The notes under the pieces: model-generated
Seen by the model: only the letters and a program-made list of their open reading frames with translations
The model's database searches: none
What the model was told of the DNA's origin: nothing
Assembly: GCA_002418835.1 (NCBI GenBank)
Contig: DIEX01000032.1
Span: 124,001 to 188,000 of the forward strand
Length of the DNA stretch: 64,000 nucleotides
Direction: 5' to 3'
Origin: Spirochaetia bacterium UBA5763
GTDB taxonomy: Bacteria; Spirochaetota; UBA4802; UBA5550
Made by a program: the position numbers and the translations under genes
Part shown: piece after piece, positions 43,623 to 52,711 of the stretch
Layout of the letters: the number at the start of each line of letters is the position of its first letter
How positions within the stretch are numbered: position 1 is the first letter of the stretch

Positions 43623-44477
43623 ATGGATTATTTTAAAGGTACAGAAGATTATGTTATTTCAAAGGAACTGAGGGACAATGTAAACGTATCCATAGCTCTC
43701 GGAAGACCTCTTATAGTAAAAGGGGAGCCGGGAACCGGTAAAACTCTCCTTGCTCACGCAATCGCGAAGGGTCTTGAGAAAAAATTTCATATATGGAATA
43801 TCAAGTCAACAACCAAGGCGCAGGATGGCCTCTATCTGTATGACACAGTACAGAGGCTCAATGACGCAAGATTCGGTGATCATGATGTTGCAGATATTAA
43901 ACAGTATATAAAGCTTGGTAAACTCGGCGAGGCATTCAATGCTGATGAGCAGGTTGTTCTTCTCATTGATGAGATTGACAAAGCAGATATCGAGTTCCCG
44001 AACGACCTTTTGAACGAGCTTGACGAGATGAGCTTTTACATCCCTGAGACAAAAGAGACAATAAAGGCTAAAACAAGGCCTATAGTTATTATAACATCCA
44101 ACAGCGAGAAGGAGCTTCCGGACCCCTTCCTCAGAAGATGCGTGTTTCATTATATCGAGTTCCCTGAACAGCAGCTTATGGAGGAGATCGTTCACGTTCA
44201 CTTCCCGGATATTGAGAAGAAACTCCTTCGCGAAGCACTGAAGAAGTTCTACTGGATCAGAGAATTTGATATGCTCCGCAAAAAGCCTTCAACAAGTGAG
44301 CTTATAGACTGGCTCCAGGCTCTTGTAATAGGAGGAATCCCTGCAAAGACTATTGAAAACGAGATACCTTTCCTTGGAACATTGCTCAAGAAGAAGGAGG
44401 ATATCGAGGTGGTTGAGAAATCAGGGAAATCTCATTATGCGTACAACTCCAGCATGAGGACAAGGGATGTTTATTAA
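43623..44477 (+). CDS. MoxR-type AAA+ ATPase
   Basis: The ATG at 43623 is preferred because AGGTAGGA lies four bases before it; an earlier in-frame ATG (43563) abuts the repeat and lacks a site. Walker A GEPGTGKTLLAHAIA, Walker B VLLIDEIDKADIEFPNDLL, sensor 1 IITSNSEKELPD, and the arginine-finger region FLRRC are all present. MoxR ATPases act as chaperones that insert cofactors or activate complexes with VWA partners. It overlaps the VWA gene by 11 bases. Confidence 0.92.
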   Translation: MDYFKGTEDYVISKELRDNVNVSIALGRPLIVKGEPGTGKTLLAHAIAKGLEKKFHIWNIKSTTKAQDGLYLYDTVQRLNDARFGDHDVADIKQYIKLGKLGEAFNADEQVVLLIDEIDKADIEFPNDLLNELDEMSFYIPETKETIKAKTRPIVIITSNSEKELPDPFLRRCVFHYIEFPEQQLMEEIVHVHFPDIEKKLLREALKKFYWIREFDMLRKKPSTSELIDWLQALVIGGIPAKTIENEIPFLGTLLKKKEDIEVVEKSGKSHYAYNSSMRTRDVY

Positions 44478-45657
44478 TTTCTTCTTCAACCTGAAGTCAA
44501 AGGGGATACCCGTTTCTTTGCATGAGTGGATTACACTCCACCATGCAATGGCAATGAACCTCAATGACTGCAGCCTCACCAATTTTTATCACATGGCAAG
44601 ATCCATACTCGTGAAGAATGAAATCTTCTTCGACAGGTACGACATTGCCTTTCTCGACACATTCGGCGGAATAGAAACCACTGATGAGATGCTTGATGAG
44701 ATACTTGCGGGCCTTAAAAAAGTGAAGGAGCTGAAACTCTCTGAAGAGGAGAAGAAACAGATTGAGCAGGTTAACCTTGATCAGGTGCTTAAAAATTTTG
44801 AAGAGCAGATGAAGCAGGGGCATTATAAAAATCACGTCGGTGGAAACAAGGCCATTGGTACAGGGGGCCGTTCAACACAGGGCGCCTGGGGGTATAACCC
44901 GGCTGGTATAAGAATAGGGCAGGGGGAGTCCAGGCATAAAAGGGCGATCCAGGTTGCTGAGAAGAGGACTTTCCGCAACTATTCAAGCGACATCACTCTT
45001 GATACAAGACAGATGCGTGTTGCTCTCTCTCACCTCAGATCTTTATTGCCCATCGGGTATGGTGAAAAACTTGACCTGAAAAAGACAATTGATCAGACAT
45101 GCAGAAATGCAGGTGAGATTGAGCTTGTATGGGAGAACAAAGAGAAGAAGAGTTCCAAGGTTATGCTCCTTATGGATGTCGGCGGTTCAATGACACCTTT
45201 TGCAGAACTTGTGGAGAGGCTTTTCTCTGCTGCCGCAGGTCAGATAAACCGGTTCAAACACTTCTACTTTCACAACTGTTTCTACCAGGATCTCTGGACG
45301 GATATGGAGAGAAACCAGTGCGTTTCAACCATGGAGATTCTGAAGAGCGAGGATCATGACTACAAGGTGATTATTGTTGGAGATGCCGAGATGGCTCCGT
45401 CTGAACTTACATGGGCCAATGGAGCCATAGACTACTGGTATCACAATGACACTGCAGGGATTATCTGGATGCAGCGATTCAAGGAGAAGTTCAAGGATGC
45501 AATCTGGCTTAATCCTCTCCCAAAGAGATCATGGGAGTATGTCCATTCTATCAGAATGGTGCGTGATGTTTTCCCGATGTTTGAACTGACTCTGGACGGA
45601 CTGGATGAAGGTATTAAATACCTGATGACAGGAAAGTGCGAGTTGTACAACAGATAG
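44467..45657 (+). CDS. VWA-domain protein, CoxE-like, partner of MoxR ATPase
   Basis: The N-terminal ~230 residues are a charged helical region. The C-terminal VWA domain carries the MIDAS motif MDVGGSMTPF (DxGxS) near residue 237, with HNCFYQDLW and IIVGDAEMAP downstream. CoxE-like proteins pair with MoxR ATPases in maturation of metalloenzymes such as CO dehydrogenase. No Cox or other metalloenzyme subunits are nearby, so the client is unknown. Confidence 0.9.
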   Translation: MFINFFFNLKSKGIPVSLHEWITLHHAMAMNLNDCSLTNFYHMARSILVKNEIFFDRYDIAFLDTFGGIETTDEMLDEILAGLKKVKELKLSEEEKKQIEQVNLDQVLKNFEEQMKQGHYKNHVGGNKAIGTGGRSTQGAWGYNPAGIRIGQGESRHKRAIQVAEKRTFRNYSSDITLDTRQMRVALSHLRSLLPIGYGEKLDLKKTIDQTCRNAGEIELVWENKEKKSSKVMLLMDVGGSMTPFAELVERLFSAAAGQINRFKHFYFHNCFYQDLWTDMERNQCVSTMEILKSEDHDYKVIIVGDAEMAPSELTWANGAIDYWYHNDTAGIIWMQRFKEKFKDAIWLNPLPKRSWEYVHSIRMVRDVFPMFELTLDGLDEGIKYLMTGKCELYNR

Positions 45658-45664
45658 TTTTTGC

Positions 45665-45706
45665 CATTCCGGTATTTGCATAAATGAAAGATGCAAAACC
45701 GGAATG
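45665..45706. repeat. Long inverted repeat between convergent genes, REP-like
   Basis: Arms CATTCCGGT-A-TTTGCAT (45665-45681) and ATGCAAAACCGGAATG (45691-45706) pair with one bulged base around a nine-base loop. It lies between the VWA gene stop and the AEC transporter stop. It could act as a bidirectional terminator, though T-runs are weak. Confidence 0.8.
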
Positions 45707-45715
45707 ACAGACTTA

Positions 45716-46678
45716 TTAAAAAGCCCCTTTCAGAAACATCATTGCCGGAAGTACAATCCCCAGAAAGAGAAGTGAATTGACTACAAATAATCCTGATGTA
45801 AGCTTTGCATCAAGATCGAACAGTATGGAACTTATTACTGAATAAACCGCAGCAGGCATGCAGGATTGAATCAGAATAACTGTTTCCACTGCCGGATCAA
45901 GTTCAATAAAATAGAGAACAATGAAAGTCAATGCCGGAAGTATAATAAATTTCGACAGGGCAAGAGCTGCCTGTTCTTTAAATCCTGTGGTAATATGGCC
46001 TGCCTGAAAATTAATTCCCAATGTAAGATAATATAATGAAATGGCAGTATAGATAAGGTAATCCATATTAAAAAACAGAACCGGTCTTGGAATCTGAAAA
46101 AGCTGTAAAACAAGCGCCACAAGTATTCCTGCAACAGGAAGATTCTGAAAATTGAAAAACAGCCGAGCATATTCTTTCAGTGTCATAACAGGAATTTTTT
46201 CAGATCCGGCTTCTGTTTTCATTGAAGCAATTCTGGCATAAGGGAAGATAAAGAGAAAAACAAAAGGGAGAAAATAGATTACATAAATAGTAGCAAGCCC
46301 CAATCCCTGTTCACCGGCTATTAAATAGCATATCAGTCCGCCAAGTGTCAGACCCTGGTTTGCGAGTATGGAACTTATCAGGTATGAAGAAGCTGTTTTT
46401 CCTTTAAGTCTGAGGAAACGGATGGAAAATTTTCCGGTTAGATATCCGATAATTACTGTTGAAATTCCCGCAAGAGGTAGAAATAAAACGTGAGAGTTTA
46501 AGTTTAAACCCCATATACTCCAGAAAAGAATAAAAGGTTCGAGAAAAAAGAGATTAACTCTTATCAGTTTTTTTGCTGTTCCCTGAGGCGACTGAAGTTT
46601 TTTGCGGATTCTTGAGCCTGCAAAAAAAGGTATCAGTATTACAGTCCATAGGATTATAAATTTAATTTCTGCATTCAT
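45716..46678 (-). CDS. AEC (auxin efflux carrier) family transporter
   Basis: A 320-residue protein with about ten hydrophobic helices in two halves, the second containing MMFLKG at the end, like other AEC proteins. A longer reading starting with TTG (46744) would begin inside the terminator hairpin, so the ATG at 46678 is used. Substrates of bacterial AEC proteins are often organic acids; none can be assigned. It is monocistronic on the minus strand. Confidence 0.8.
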   Translation of the reverse strand: MNAEIKFIILWTVILIPFFAGSRIRKKLQSPQGTAKKLIRVNLFFLEPFILFWSIWGLNLNSHVLFLPLAGISTVIIGYLTGKFSIRFLRLKGKTASSYLISSILANQGLTLGGLICYLIAGEQGLGLATIYVIYFLPFVFLFIFPYARIASMKTEAGSEKIPVMTLKEYARLFFNFQNLPVAGILVALVLQLFQIPRPVLFFNMDYLIYTAISLYYLTLGINFQAGHITTGFKEQAALALSKFIILPALTFIVLYFIELDPAVETVILIQSCMPAAVYSVISSILFDLDAKLTSGLFVVNSLLFLGIVLPAMMFLKGAF

Positions 46679-46726
46679 AAATGTACCATAAATAGCAACT
46701 GCTGATAATATATCGAAAGTGGCAAT

Positions 46727-46760
46727 AAAAAAATCCTCTGACAATTCAGAGGATTTTTTT
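46727..46760. terminator. Rho-independent terminator, bidirectional form
   Basis: Stem AATCCTCTGA / TCAGAGGATT with loop CAAT, flanked by seven As and seven Ts. It ends the glpD-AGPS operon on the minus strand, just before the AEC gene. Confidence 0.93.
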
Positions 46761-46769
46761 TATTAAGAG

Positions 46770-48488
46770 TTATTTAATTTTCCGCCAGTCTCTACCCTTA
46801 AGATCAAGCCCCATCTGGCCGCCGGGATTCATGATATTATTCGGATCAAGGTGCTTTTTGATGGCCCGAAGTATATCCATCTGAGGTGTGCCGAGATGCC
46901 TCTCCATCCATGGAGCTATCATTTTACCTACTCCGTGATGATGGCTTAAACTCCCGCCGCTTTTTTCTATGCTGTCAATTACACCTGATTGAAAGTCAGT
47001 ATATTCCTTAACACCATTATCTTTCATAATGAAAATAAAGTAGAGGTTTGTCCCCTGGGGATAGAAGTGTGATCCATGCGTCATGCATATAGTTTCAGGG
47101 CGGGCTTTGATAAATTTCCGCACCTCCTGGTGAACTTTATGCAGGTTGTCCCAGCGTACTCCTGTTTCCAGTGTATCAATAAGTATACCATAATCCTGAA
47201 GGTCTTCACGCAGGTATGGATCCTTGTATCTGCCGGGCTCCCACATTTTTGAAGGCAGGCCTGTTATATACATACCTCCATGTTTTTTACAGATGAGCTT
47301 TACATGTTTCTTAATATTTTTAGCGAAAGATTTCTCGCCTTCAGCAGTTCCGAGGAACAGGCATCTTTGCATTGGTTTGAATCCGCGAAACTGCATAAGT
47401 TTATCAAGGATTGTTCCATCTATACCGTAAAGTTTCAGACCTATATGAGTCTCCTCCTCGTCAGATATCCTGAAAACAGCAGGCATCCCGAATTCACCCT
47501 GGGTTATTTCACGACCGGCATTAATTGCTGCTTCAAAAGAGGGAAAGATAAATCCGAAGTGTTTACGGTTCTCCGGCATATACCTGAAAATTTTCAGAGT
47601 AAGCTCAACCAGTACACCGAAAGAGCCTTCGCTCCCTTTGAATATGTCATTGACCTTCGGCCCTGTAGCGGTTGCAGGGTAGGCAAGTGTTGTAATTTCT
47701 CCGGCAGGTGTGATATATGTCTGGTTAAGCACAAGGTCATAAGCGTCACCGTAATAAGAGGATGCCTGGCCTGAACCGAGAGCTGCAATCCATCCTCCGG
47801 CAGATGAAAACTCGAAAGATTGCGGGAAGTGGCCGCAGGTATAGTTAATCTCTGATTTATAAATTTCTTGAGCGTTGTTGAGGGTCTTTTCAAGATCAGG
47901 ACCCATTATCCCTGCTTCAACAGTAACTGTCTGATTCAGTTCATTTAACTCAAGGATTCTGTTCATGTGGGTATTCATTACAATGGTGATCCCGCCAAGA
48001 GAAGGCCTGAATCCGAAGTTTACAGAGGAGCCTCCACCATAAACATACACAGGGATCTTCTCTTTATTGCAAAGTTTTATTATGGCAGAAATTTCGCCAA
48101 TATTTTTCGGATGGATTACAAGGTCGCTTAAGGGCCCCGGTTTACCGTTGCGCAGGTTTATTGCCTCTTCAACAGTTTTGCCGGTGGAATATTTCAGCCT
48201 GTCATATTCATTTACAGAAACATTCTCTTTACCTGAAATTTTTTCAAATGCCTCTATATGTTTTGCTTTTAGCGCTGTCTTTTTTTTAAAACTTACGGAT
48301 TCATCACCAGTGGTTCTGATAGTTCTGAAATCATCATCAGTAAGATGAAATTGCTCCTTGATCTCTTGAAAAAGTTTTTTATTCGGATGTTTGTATTCAC
48401 CAGGCGCGCCCCATTTGAAAATTGATCTGTAGCTTCTGTCAGCAGGTGGAGTTTCTCTCCAAAGAGATTCAAAAATATTTTTTGTCAT
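46770..48488 (-). CDS. FAD-binding oxidase of the alkylglycerone-phosphate synthase (AGPS) type
   Basis: AGPS swaps the acyl chain of acyl-DHAP for a fatty alcohol to make ether lipids. The 572-residue protein has the PCMH FAD domain (VYGGGSSVNFGFRP, then GHFPQSFEFSSAGGWIAALGSGQASSYYGD). The catalytic HHHGVGK lies near residue 516, matching the His triplet of characterised AGPS. The start at 48488 has GGAG six bases ahead; an earlier ATG overlaps glpD. A glycolate- or lactate-oxidase role is less likely. Coupled with GlpD, which makes DHAP. Confidence 0.82.
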   Translation of the reverse strand: MTKNIFESLWRETPPADRSYRSIFKWGAPGEYKHPNKKLFQEIKEQFHLTDDDFRTIRTTGDESVSFKKKTALKAKHIEAFEKISGKENVSVNEYDRLKYSTGKTVEEAINLRNGKPGPLSDLVIHPKNIGEISAIIKLCNKEKIPVYVYGGGSSVNFGFRPSLGGITIVMNTHMNRILELNELNQTVTVEAGIMGPDLEKTLNNAQEIYKSEINYTCGHFPQSFEFSSAGGWIAALGSGQASSYYGDAYDLVLNQTYITPAGEITTLAYPATATGPKVNDIFKGSEGSFGVLVELTLKIFRYMPENRKHFGFIFPSFEAAINAGREITQGEFGMPAVFRISDEEETHIGLKLYGIDGTILDKLMQFRGFKPMQRCLFLGTAEGEKSFAKNIKKHVKLICKKHGGMYITGLPSKMWEPGRYKDPYLREDLQDYGILIDTLETGVRWDNLHKVHQEVRKFIKARPETICMTHGSHFYPQGTNLYFIFIMKDNGVKEYTDFQSGVIDSIEKSGGSLSHHHGVGKMIAPWMERHLGTPQMDILRAIKKHLDPNNIMNPGGQMGLDLKGRDWRKIK

Positions 48489-48501
48489 AGTATTCTCCGT
48501 A

Positions 48502-50130
48502 TTATGGTTTTTTAAAGATTTTTTCAGCTGAATCAATTTCAGCTTTTTTCCTCGCTGCATCCCACCCGAGAATTTTAGCGGCAGTGTCGGCAACTTTTTT
48601 CAGAACATCTTTTCCTGGATGCCCTATTGTTCCAATACCTGTTCTTCTGAAAAGAATATCATTAAGAGTAAAGGCCATCTCTTCGTTTACAGCATAAACT
48701 ACCTGAGCCGGAATTTCTCCATCTTTATTAAGCTTTTCTGAGAGCTTTTTATCCCTGGCTGCTATTTGCATAACATTTTCGATCTCTGTGCCGTAGATCC
48801 TCGCAAGGTAATCAACCTGTTCTTTATCACAATTATCATATAATTGAATACAGTACTGTACAAAGGCTTCGATATCCTCAATTTCAGATCCTGCTAGATA
48901 ATTTTTATCAGTTTCGGATTTCACAGCTTTAATGCGGAGCTTTCTGCATGCCTCATCTACAACGTGAAGGGCAAGGTTTCTGCTTGTTGTATATTTTCCT
49001 CCCTCTACTGTGAGGAGGCCTTCTATGCCGTCTTTGCTGTTGTCAAAAATTTCATATTTGCGTGAGGATTCATAAACATCTTCTGTCTGGTTTTCAACAA
49101 GCGGGCGCAGCCCGCCGTAAGAGTGAATTACATCGCTGTATGAAATTGTTATTTTATCACTGAAGGAGGTATTTATCTCGTCTATGAGCCCGTCAATGCT
49201 CTCCCGTGTAACTTTCCAGTCGTCAGGGCTCCCCAGGTATTCTTTATCCGTTGTACCGATTAAAGAATAGCCTCTCCATGGAATTATGAAGATATGCCTA
49301 CCGGAAGGTGTCATAGCTGTTACAAGATGTTTATTTGTTAGCTTCTTAGTGATTATATGAATACCTTCGGATCTCCGGAGAGATTCTTCATGAGGATTTT
49401 TCCCTGTGAGGTTAAGCACTCTGTCAGCCCAGGGCCCCGCGCAGTTTATAACAAGTCTCCCTGAAACTGTTATTTTTTTATTTTTTATCTTATCCTTTGC
49501 TGTTACTCCTGTGACTTTGTTTCCATCAAATGTGAAGCCTGTAACTTCCATATAGTTTGCTGCCTCAGCTCCACTGTAAAGGGCGGATTTTACGAAAGCA
49601 AGAGTAAGTCTTTCCGGGAATATACTCGCGCAGTCGTAGTAGACGAGAGATCCTGTGAGGTCATTCTTCTCCATGAGAGGTTCCTCACTGATAGTCTCTG
49701 CTCTGGACATAGATCTGTGTAAGGGTAGTTTTTTACTTTTATCCCATGTGAATTTTTTATCAAAAGAGAGTATATCGTATAAAATCATGCCCAGTTTGAT
49801 TGCGAATTTTGCGCTCTTTATAAATTTTTTATCTGTGATAATCATATTGGGTACAGGATAAACAAAGTTGGGTGCAATATTTTCAAGAATTCTCCTCTCG
49901 CGAAGCGATTCCCTTACAAGACCCAGTTCAAAATTTGCAAGATAGCGCAAACCTCCGTGAATAAGCTTTGAAGTGGCAGAGGATGTCTTTGACCCGAAGT
50001 CGTCTCTTTCAAGAAGCGCAACAGAGAGTCCGCGTGATGCGGCATCATACGCCACAGCAGCACCAGTTATACCTCCGCCTACGATAATCAGATCATATTC
50101 TTTCTTTTCTTTGAAATCAGATCTCTTCAT
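48502..50130 (-). CDS. glpD: FAD-dependent glycerol-3-phosphate dehydrogenase GlpD
   Basis: Oxidises glycerol 3-phosphate to DHAP, feeding electrons to the quinone pool in most relatives. The FAD motif DLIIVGGGITGAAVAYDAAS is near the N-terminus, followed by SATSKLIHGGLRYL and IHIITKKLTNKHLV, and EGGKYTTSRNLALHVVDE near 390. The C-terminal helical cap is present. The 542-residue length is normal. Start overlaps the GntR gene by 14 bases; the AGPS-like gene starts 13 bases after its stop. Confidence 0.93.
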   Translation of the reverse strand: MKRSDFKEKKEYDLIIVGGGITGAAVAYDAASRGLSVALLERDDFGSKTSSATSKLIHGGLRYLANFELGLVRESLRERRILENIAPNFVYPVPNMIITDKKFIKSAKFAIKLGMILYDILSFDKKFTWDKSKKLPLHRSMSRAETISEEPLMEKNDLTGSLVYYDCASIFPERLTLAFVKSALYSGAEAANYMEVTGFTFDGNKVTGVTAKDKIKNKKITVSGRLVINCAGPWADRVLNLTGKNPHEESLRRSEGIHIITKKLTNKHLVTAMTPSGRHIFIIPWRGYSLIGTTDKEYLGSPDDWKVTRESIDGLIDEINTSFSDKITISYSDVIHSYGGLRPLVENQTEDVYESSRKYEIFDNSKDGIEGLLTVEGGKYTTSRNLALHVVDEACRKLRIKAVKSETDKNYLAGSEIEDIEAFVQYCIQLYDNCDKEQVDYLARIYGTEIENVMQIAARDKKLSEKLNKDGEIPAQVVYAVNEEMAFTLNDILFRRTGIGTIGHPGKDVLKKVADTAAKILGWDAARKKAEIDSAEKIFKKP

Positions 50131-50818
50131 ATTTGTTCTCCATATATTTTAAGGTAATGTTTTCAGCATAAACAAGAATCTCATTCATTATTTTTTTTGC
50201 CGATTCGGGATTTTTTTCAGTTATTGCTTTAACTATATTTTTATGAAATTTTTCAGAAGCTGCCTGGTTCTCCTTGAATGAAAAATAGAGTGCGCCGAAA
50301 TCTCTGAAAATATTATTAAAAAAATTAAGAATAAAGATATAGAGGATGTTACCGCTGCCGCGTGCAATTGACTGATGAATTGCCAGATCTTTTTCTTCAA
50401 CAGGAAGATCCTGTTCCAGGAGTGATTTCAGATGCTCTGATTCCTCTTCACTTCTGTTCTGAGCAGCCCTGTAGGCCATCTCCGGTGAAATAAATCTACG
50501 TATTTCAAGGATATTCTTCATTATGTCAGAAGTTATATCCCTCCTGAGATAAAGTATATGTTTAAGAAGCTCAAGGTTGCCACTCTCCCTGAAATCCCTG
50601 ATATAAATGCCGTCTCCCTGGCGTATTGAAAGAAGTCCAAGTGTATCGAGTTTTCTCAGGGCCTCTCTGAGAGTATGTCTGTTTACATTCATCTGGAGAG
50701 ATAAATCCCTTTCAGGGGGGAGTTTATTACCGGGAGACAGTACTCCTGAGAGAATTTTATTTATTATCTGATCGCCAATTTCGTCACTTAGATTCTTTTT
50801 GCTGACAGCTGTAAACAT
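50117..50818 (-). CDS. FadR/GntR-family transcriptional regulator with FCD domain
   Basis: Winged-helix domain at 5-72 (LSPGNKLPPERDLSLQMNVNRHTLREALRKLDTLGLL) followed by a helical FCD ligand domain that may bind a metal and an organic acid. It leads the operon with glpD and AGPS and likely controls it in response to a related metabolite. A FadR-type operator lies 20 bases upstream of its start. Confidence 0.9.
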   Translation of the reverse strand: MFTAVSKKNLSDEIGDQIINKILSGVLSPGNKLPPERDLSLQMNVNRHTLREALRKLDTLGLLSIRQGDGIYIRDFRESGNLELLKHILYLRRDITSDIMKNILEIRRFISPEMAYRAAQNRSEEESEHLKSLLEQDLPVEEKDLAIHQSIARGSGNILYIFILNFFNNIFRDFGALYFSFKENQAASEKFHKNIVKAITEKNPESAKKIMNEILVYAENITLKYMENKYEEI

Positions 50819-50837
50819 ACTTTACCTTTTGGTGTAA

Positions 50838-50848
50838 TGGTTCAACCA
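50838..50848. promoter_or_regulatory. FadR-subfamily operator TGGTTCAACCA
   Basis: The 11-base palindrome TGGTTCAACCA fits the FadR-subfamily consensus TNGTNNNACNA exactly. It lies 20 bases before the GntR start, suggesting autoregulation and control of glpD-AGPS. Confidence 0.65.
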
Positions 50849-51085
50849 ATAATTGAAAGGTAGCAAGTGAGTATAAAATAGTCAATGCTAAATTAAAAAA
50901 TATCGTTTTGCTTTACAAAAAAATATTTCTTCCTTTATATGCCATTAAAGGCTTGAAGGAATCAAAAAACAGTGTAAAAGCGTATCCAGCCTGGCGTTTG
51001 ACTGAAATTTTCCCGTAAAAGGGAATATGTTTTTTGCATAACGGAAAATGGTTTTTATAGGTCTAACATTTTGGGAGTTTAACAG

Positions 51086-52711
51086 ATGAAGTTCAGTGAA
51101 TTAAATCTTGATGAAAAGATTTTAAAAGGTATAGAGAAGGCCGGTTTTGTGAACTGTACGGATGTACAGGCAGAGACTCTTAAGCATTCTCTTGCGGGAG
51201 TGGATATCCTTGTACAGTCTCAAACCGGCACAGGTAAAACTGCGGCTTTCCTTGTGACAGTATATCATATACTTCTTACAAGAGAAGATTATAAAAATAG
51301 AAAAGTTCTTATTCTTGCACCAACCCGTGAACTTGTTATACAGATTGAGAAAGAGGCTAAAATGCTTTGTTCATTTCTCGAACTGAAAATTGGAAGTTTT
51401 TACGGCGGAGTCGGATATAATCAGCAGGAGGCATCTCTCAGGGAGGGCGTTGATGTAATGATAGGCACTCCCGGCAGGCTTATGGATTTTGCAAGCAGCG
51501 GCAAGATTAAGTTCAGCGATGTGGGTATTCTTGTAATTGATGAAGCAGACAGGATGTTTGACATGGGATTTTTCCCTGACATCAGGAAGATTATGAAACG
51601 GATGGCTCCCCCTTCAGAGAGGATTTCAATGCTCTTCAGCGCAACCCTGAGCATGAGGGTGAAAAATCTTGCCTGGGAATATATGAATGAGCCTGTTGAA
51701 ATTAACATGTCCGGTGAGCAGATAACAGTTGATAAAATAAGACAGGCGGTTTTCCACGTAGGCTCGCAGGATAAGATGAGGCTCCTCCTCGGGCTGCTGA
51801 AACATCACAATCCCCAGAATGTGCTGATATTCACAAATACAAAACAGGGAGCGGTACGCGTGGCGGCCTGCCTTGCAGGGAACGGTTATGAATGCGATTA
51901 TATAATAGGTGATCTCCCGCAGAAAAAGAGAATTAAGATCATAGATAATATAAAAGCAGGGAGATTGAGATATCTGGTTGCTACAGATGTTGCTGCCAGG
52001 GGACTGCATATCGACGATCTCAATATGGTTATAAATTTTGACATACCTGAGGATTATGAAAACTATGTGCACAGGATAGGAAGAACCGCACGCGCAGGGA
52101 AATCGGGTCTTGCTGTTACTCTTGCTTGTGAAAAATTTGTCTACGGCCTTGAGGCAATTGAATCCTATATAAAAATGAAAGTACCTGTTGAATGGGCAGG
52201 GGATGAACTCTATGCCGAGGATAACAGCACTGACGAATTTATAAGAAGCTTTATGAGAACCTCCAGAGATACCAGGGAGTCCACAGAACGAAAAGATAAA
52301 GGTGACAGGAAGCCAAAAGGCAAAAAACCGGGATATGAAAAGAAACCTGTCATTGAGAAGAGGGAGAAAGCAGCGGAAGCTGTGCCTGAATCCCGGAAGA
52401 AAAATGTTGTATCCAGGCCGGAGAAGGCAGCGCAGCCTCAGAAAGAGAGAAAAACTGCTGCAGCAGTCTCAGCTCAGAAAGGAAAAAGCAGCATAAAAGA
52501 TTCCGTCAGAAAGGAAGCTGCTCCACGCAAGCCGGTAAAAGATGAAAAAAGGCCATCAAGAAAAGCTTCTCCTGACAAGAGAATGGATTATTACAAGGAA
52601 AAATATGGCGAGGATTTCGTTGTAAATAGAGAGATCAAATCAGCATCTGTTCCGAAAGAGAAAAAGTCGATTATTGAAAAAGTGAAATCTCTATTTAAAA
52701 GGAAGAATTAA
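51086..52711 (+). CDS. DEAD-box RNA helicase (RhlE-like)
   Basis: All core motifs are seen: SQTGTGKTAAF, APTRELV, TPGRLMDFA, DEADRMFDMGF, SATLS, VATDVAARGLH and HRIGRTARAGKSG. The core ends near residue 375. The C-terminal ~150 residues are a Lys/Arg/Ala/Pro-rich low-complexity tail, as in RhlE proteins that act in ribosome assembly or mRNA decay. GGGAG is the ribosome-binding site. It overlaps the convergent TPR gene by 17 bases. Confidence 0.93.
   Translation: MKFSELNLDEKILKGIEKAGFVNCTDVQAETLKHSLAGVDILVQSQTGTGKTAAFLVTVYHILLTREDYKNRKVLILAPTRELVIQIEKEAKMLCSFLELKIGSFYGGVGYNQQEASLREGVDVMIGTPGRLMDFASSGKIKFSDVGILVIDEADRMFDMGFFPDIRKIMKRMAPPSERISMLFSATLSMRVKNLAWEYMNEPVEINMSGEQITVDKIRQAVFHVGSQDKMRLLLGLLKHHNPQNVLIFTNTKQGAVRVAACLAGNGYECDYIIGDLPQKKRIKIIDNIKAGRLRYLVATDVAARGLHIDDLNMVINFDIPEDYENYVHRIGRTARAGKSGLAVTLACEKFVYGLEAIESYIKMKVPVEWAGDELYAEDNSTDEFIRSFMRTSRDTRESTERKDKGDRKPKGKKPGYEKKPVIEKREKAAEAVPESRKKNVVSRPEKAAQPQKERKTAAAVSAQKGKSSIKDSVRKEAAPRKPVKDEKRPSRKASPDKRMDYYKEKYGEDFVVNREIKSASVPKEKKSIIEKVKSLFKRKN

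Noticed and set aside
46679..46744. Longer AEC transporter reading frame from a TTG codon
   Set aside because: It would start inside the strong terminator hairpin of the upstream operon; the ATG at 46678 fits the family better.
48489..48593. N-terminal extension of the AGPS-like protein
   Set aside because: The extension lies within the 3' end of glpD and lacks a ribosome-binding site; GGAG precedes 48488.
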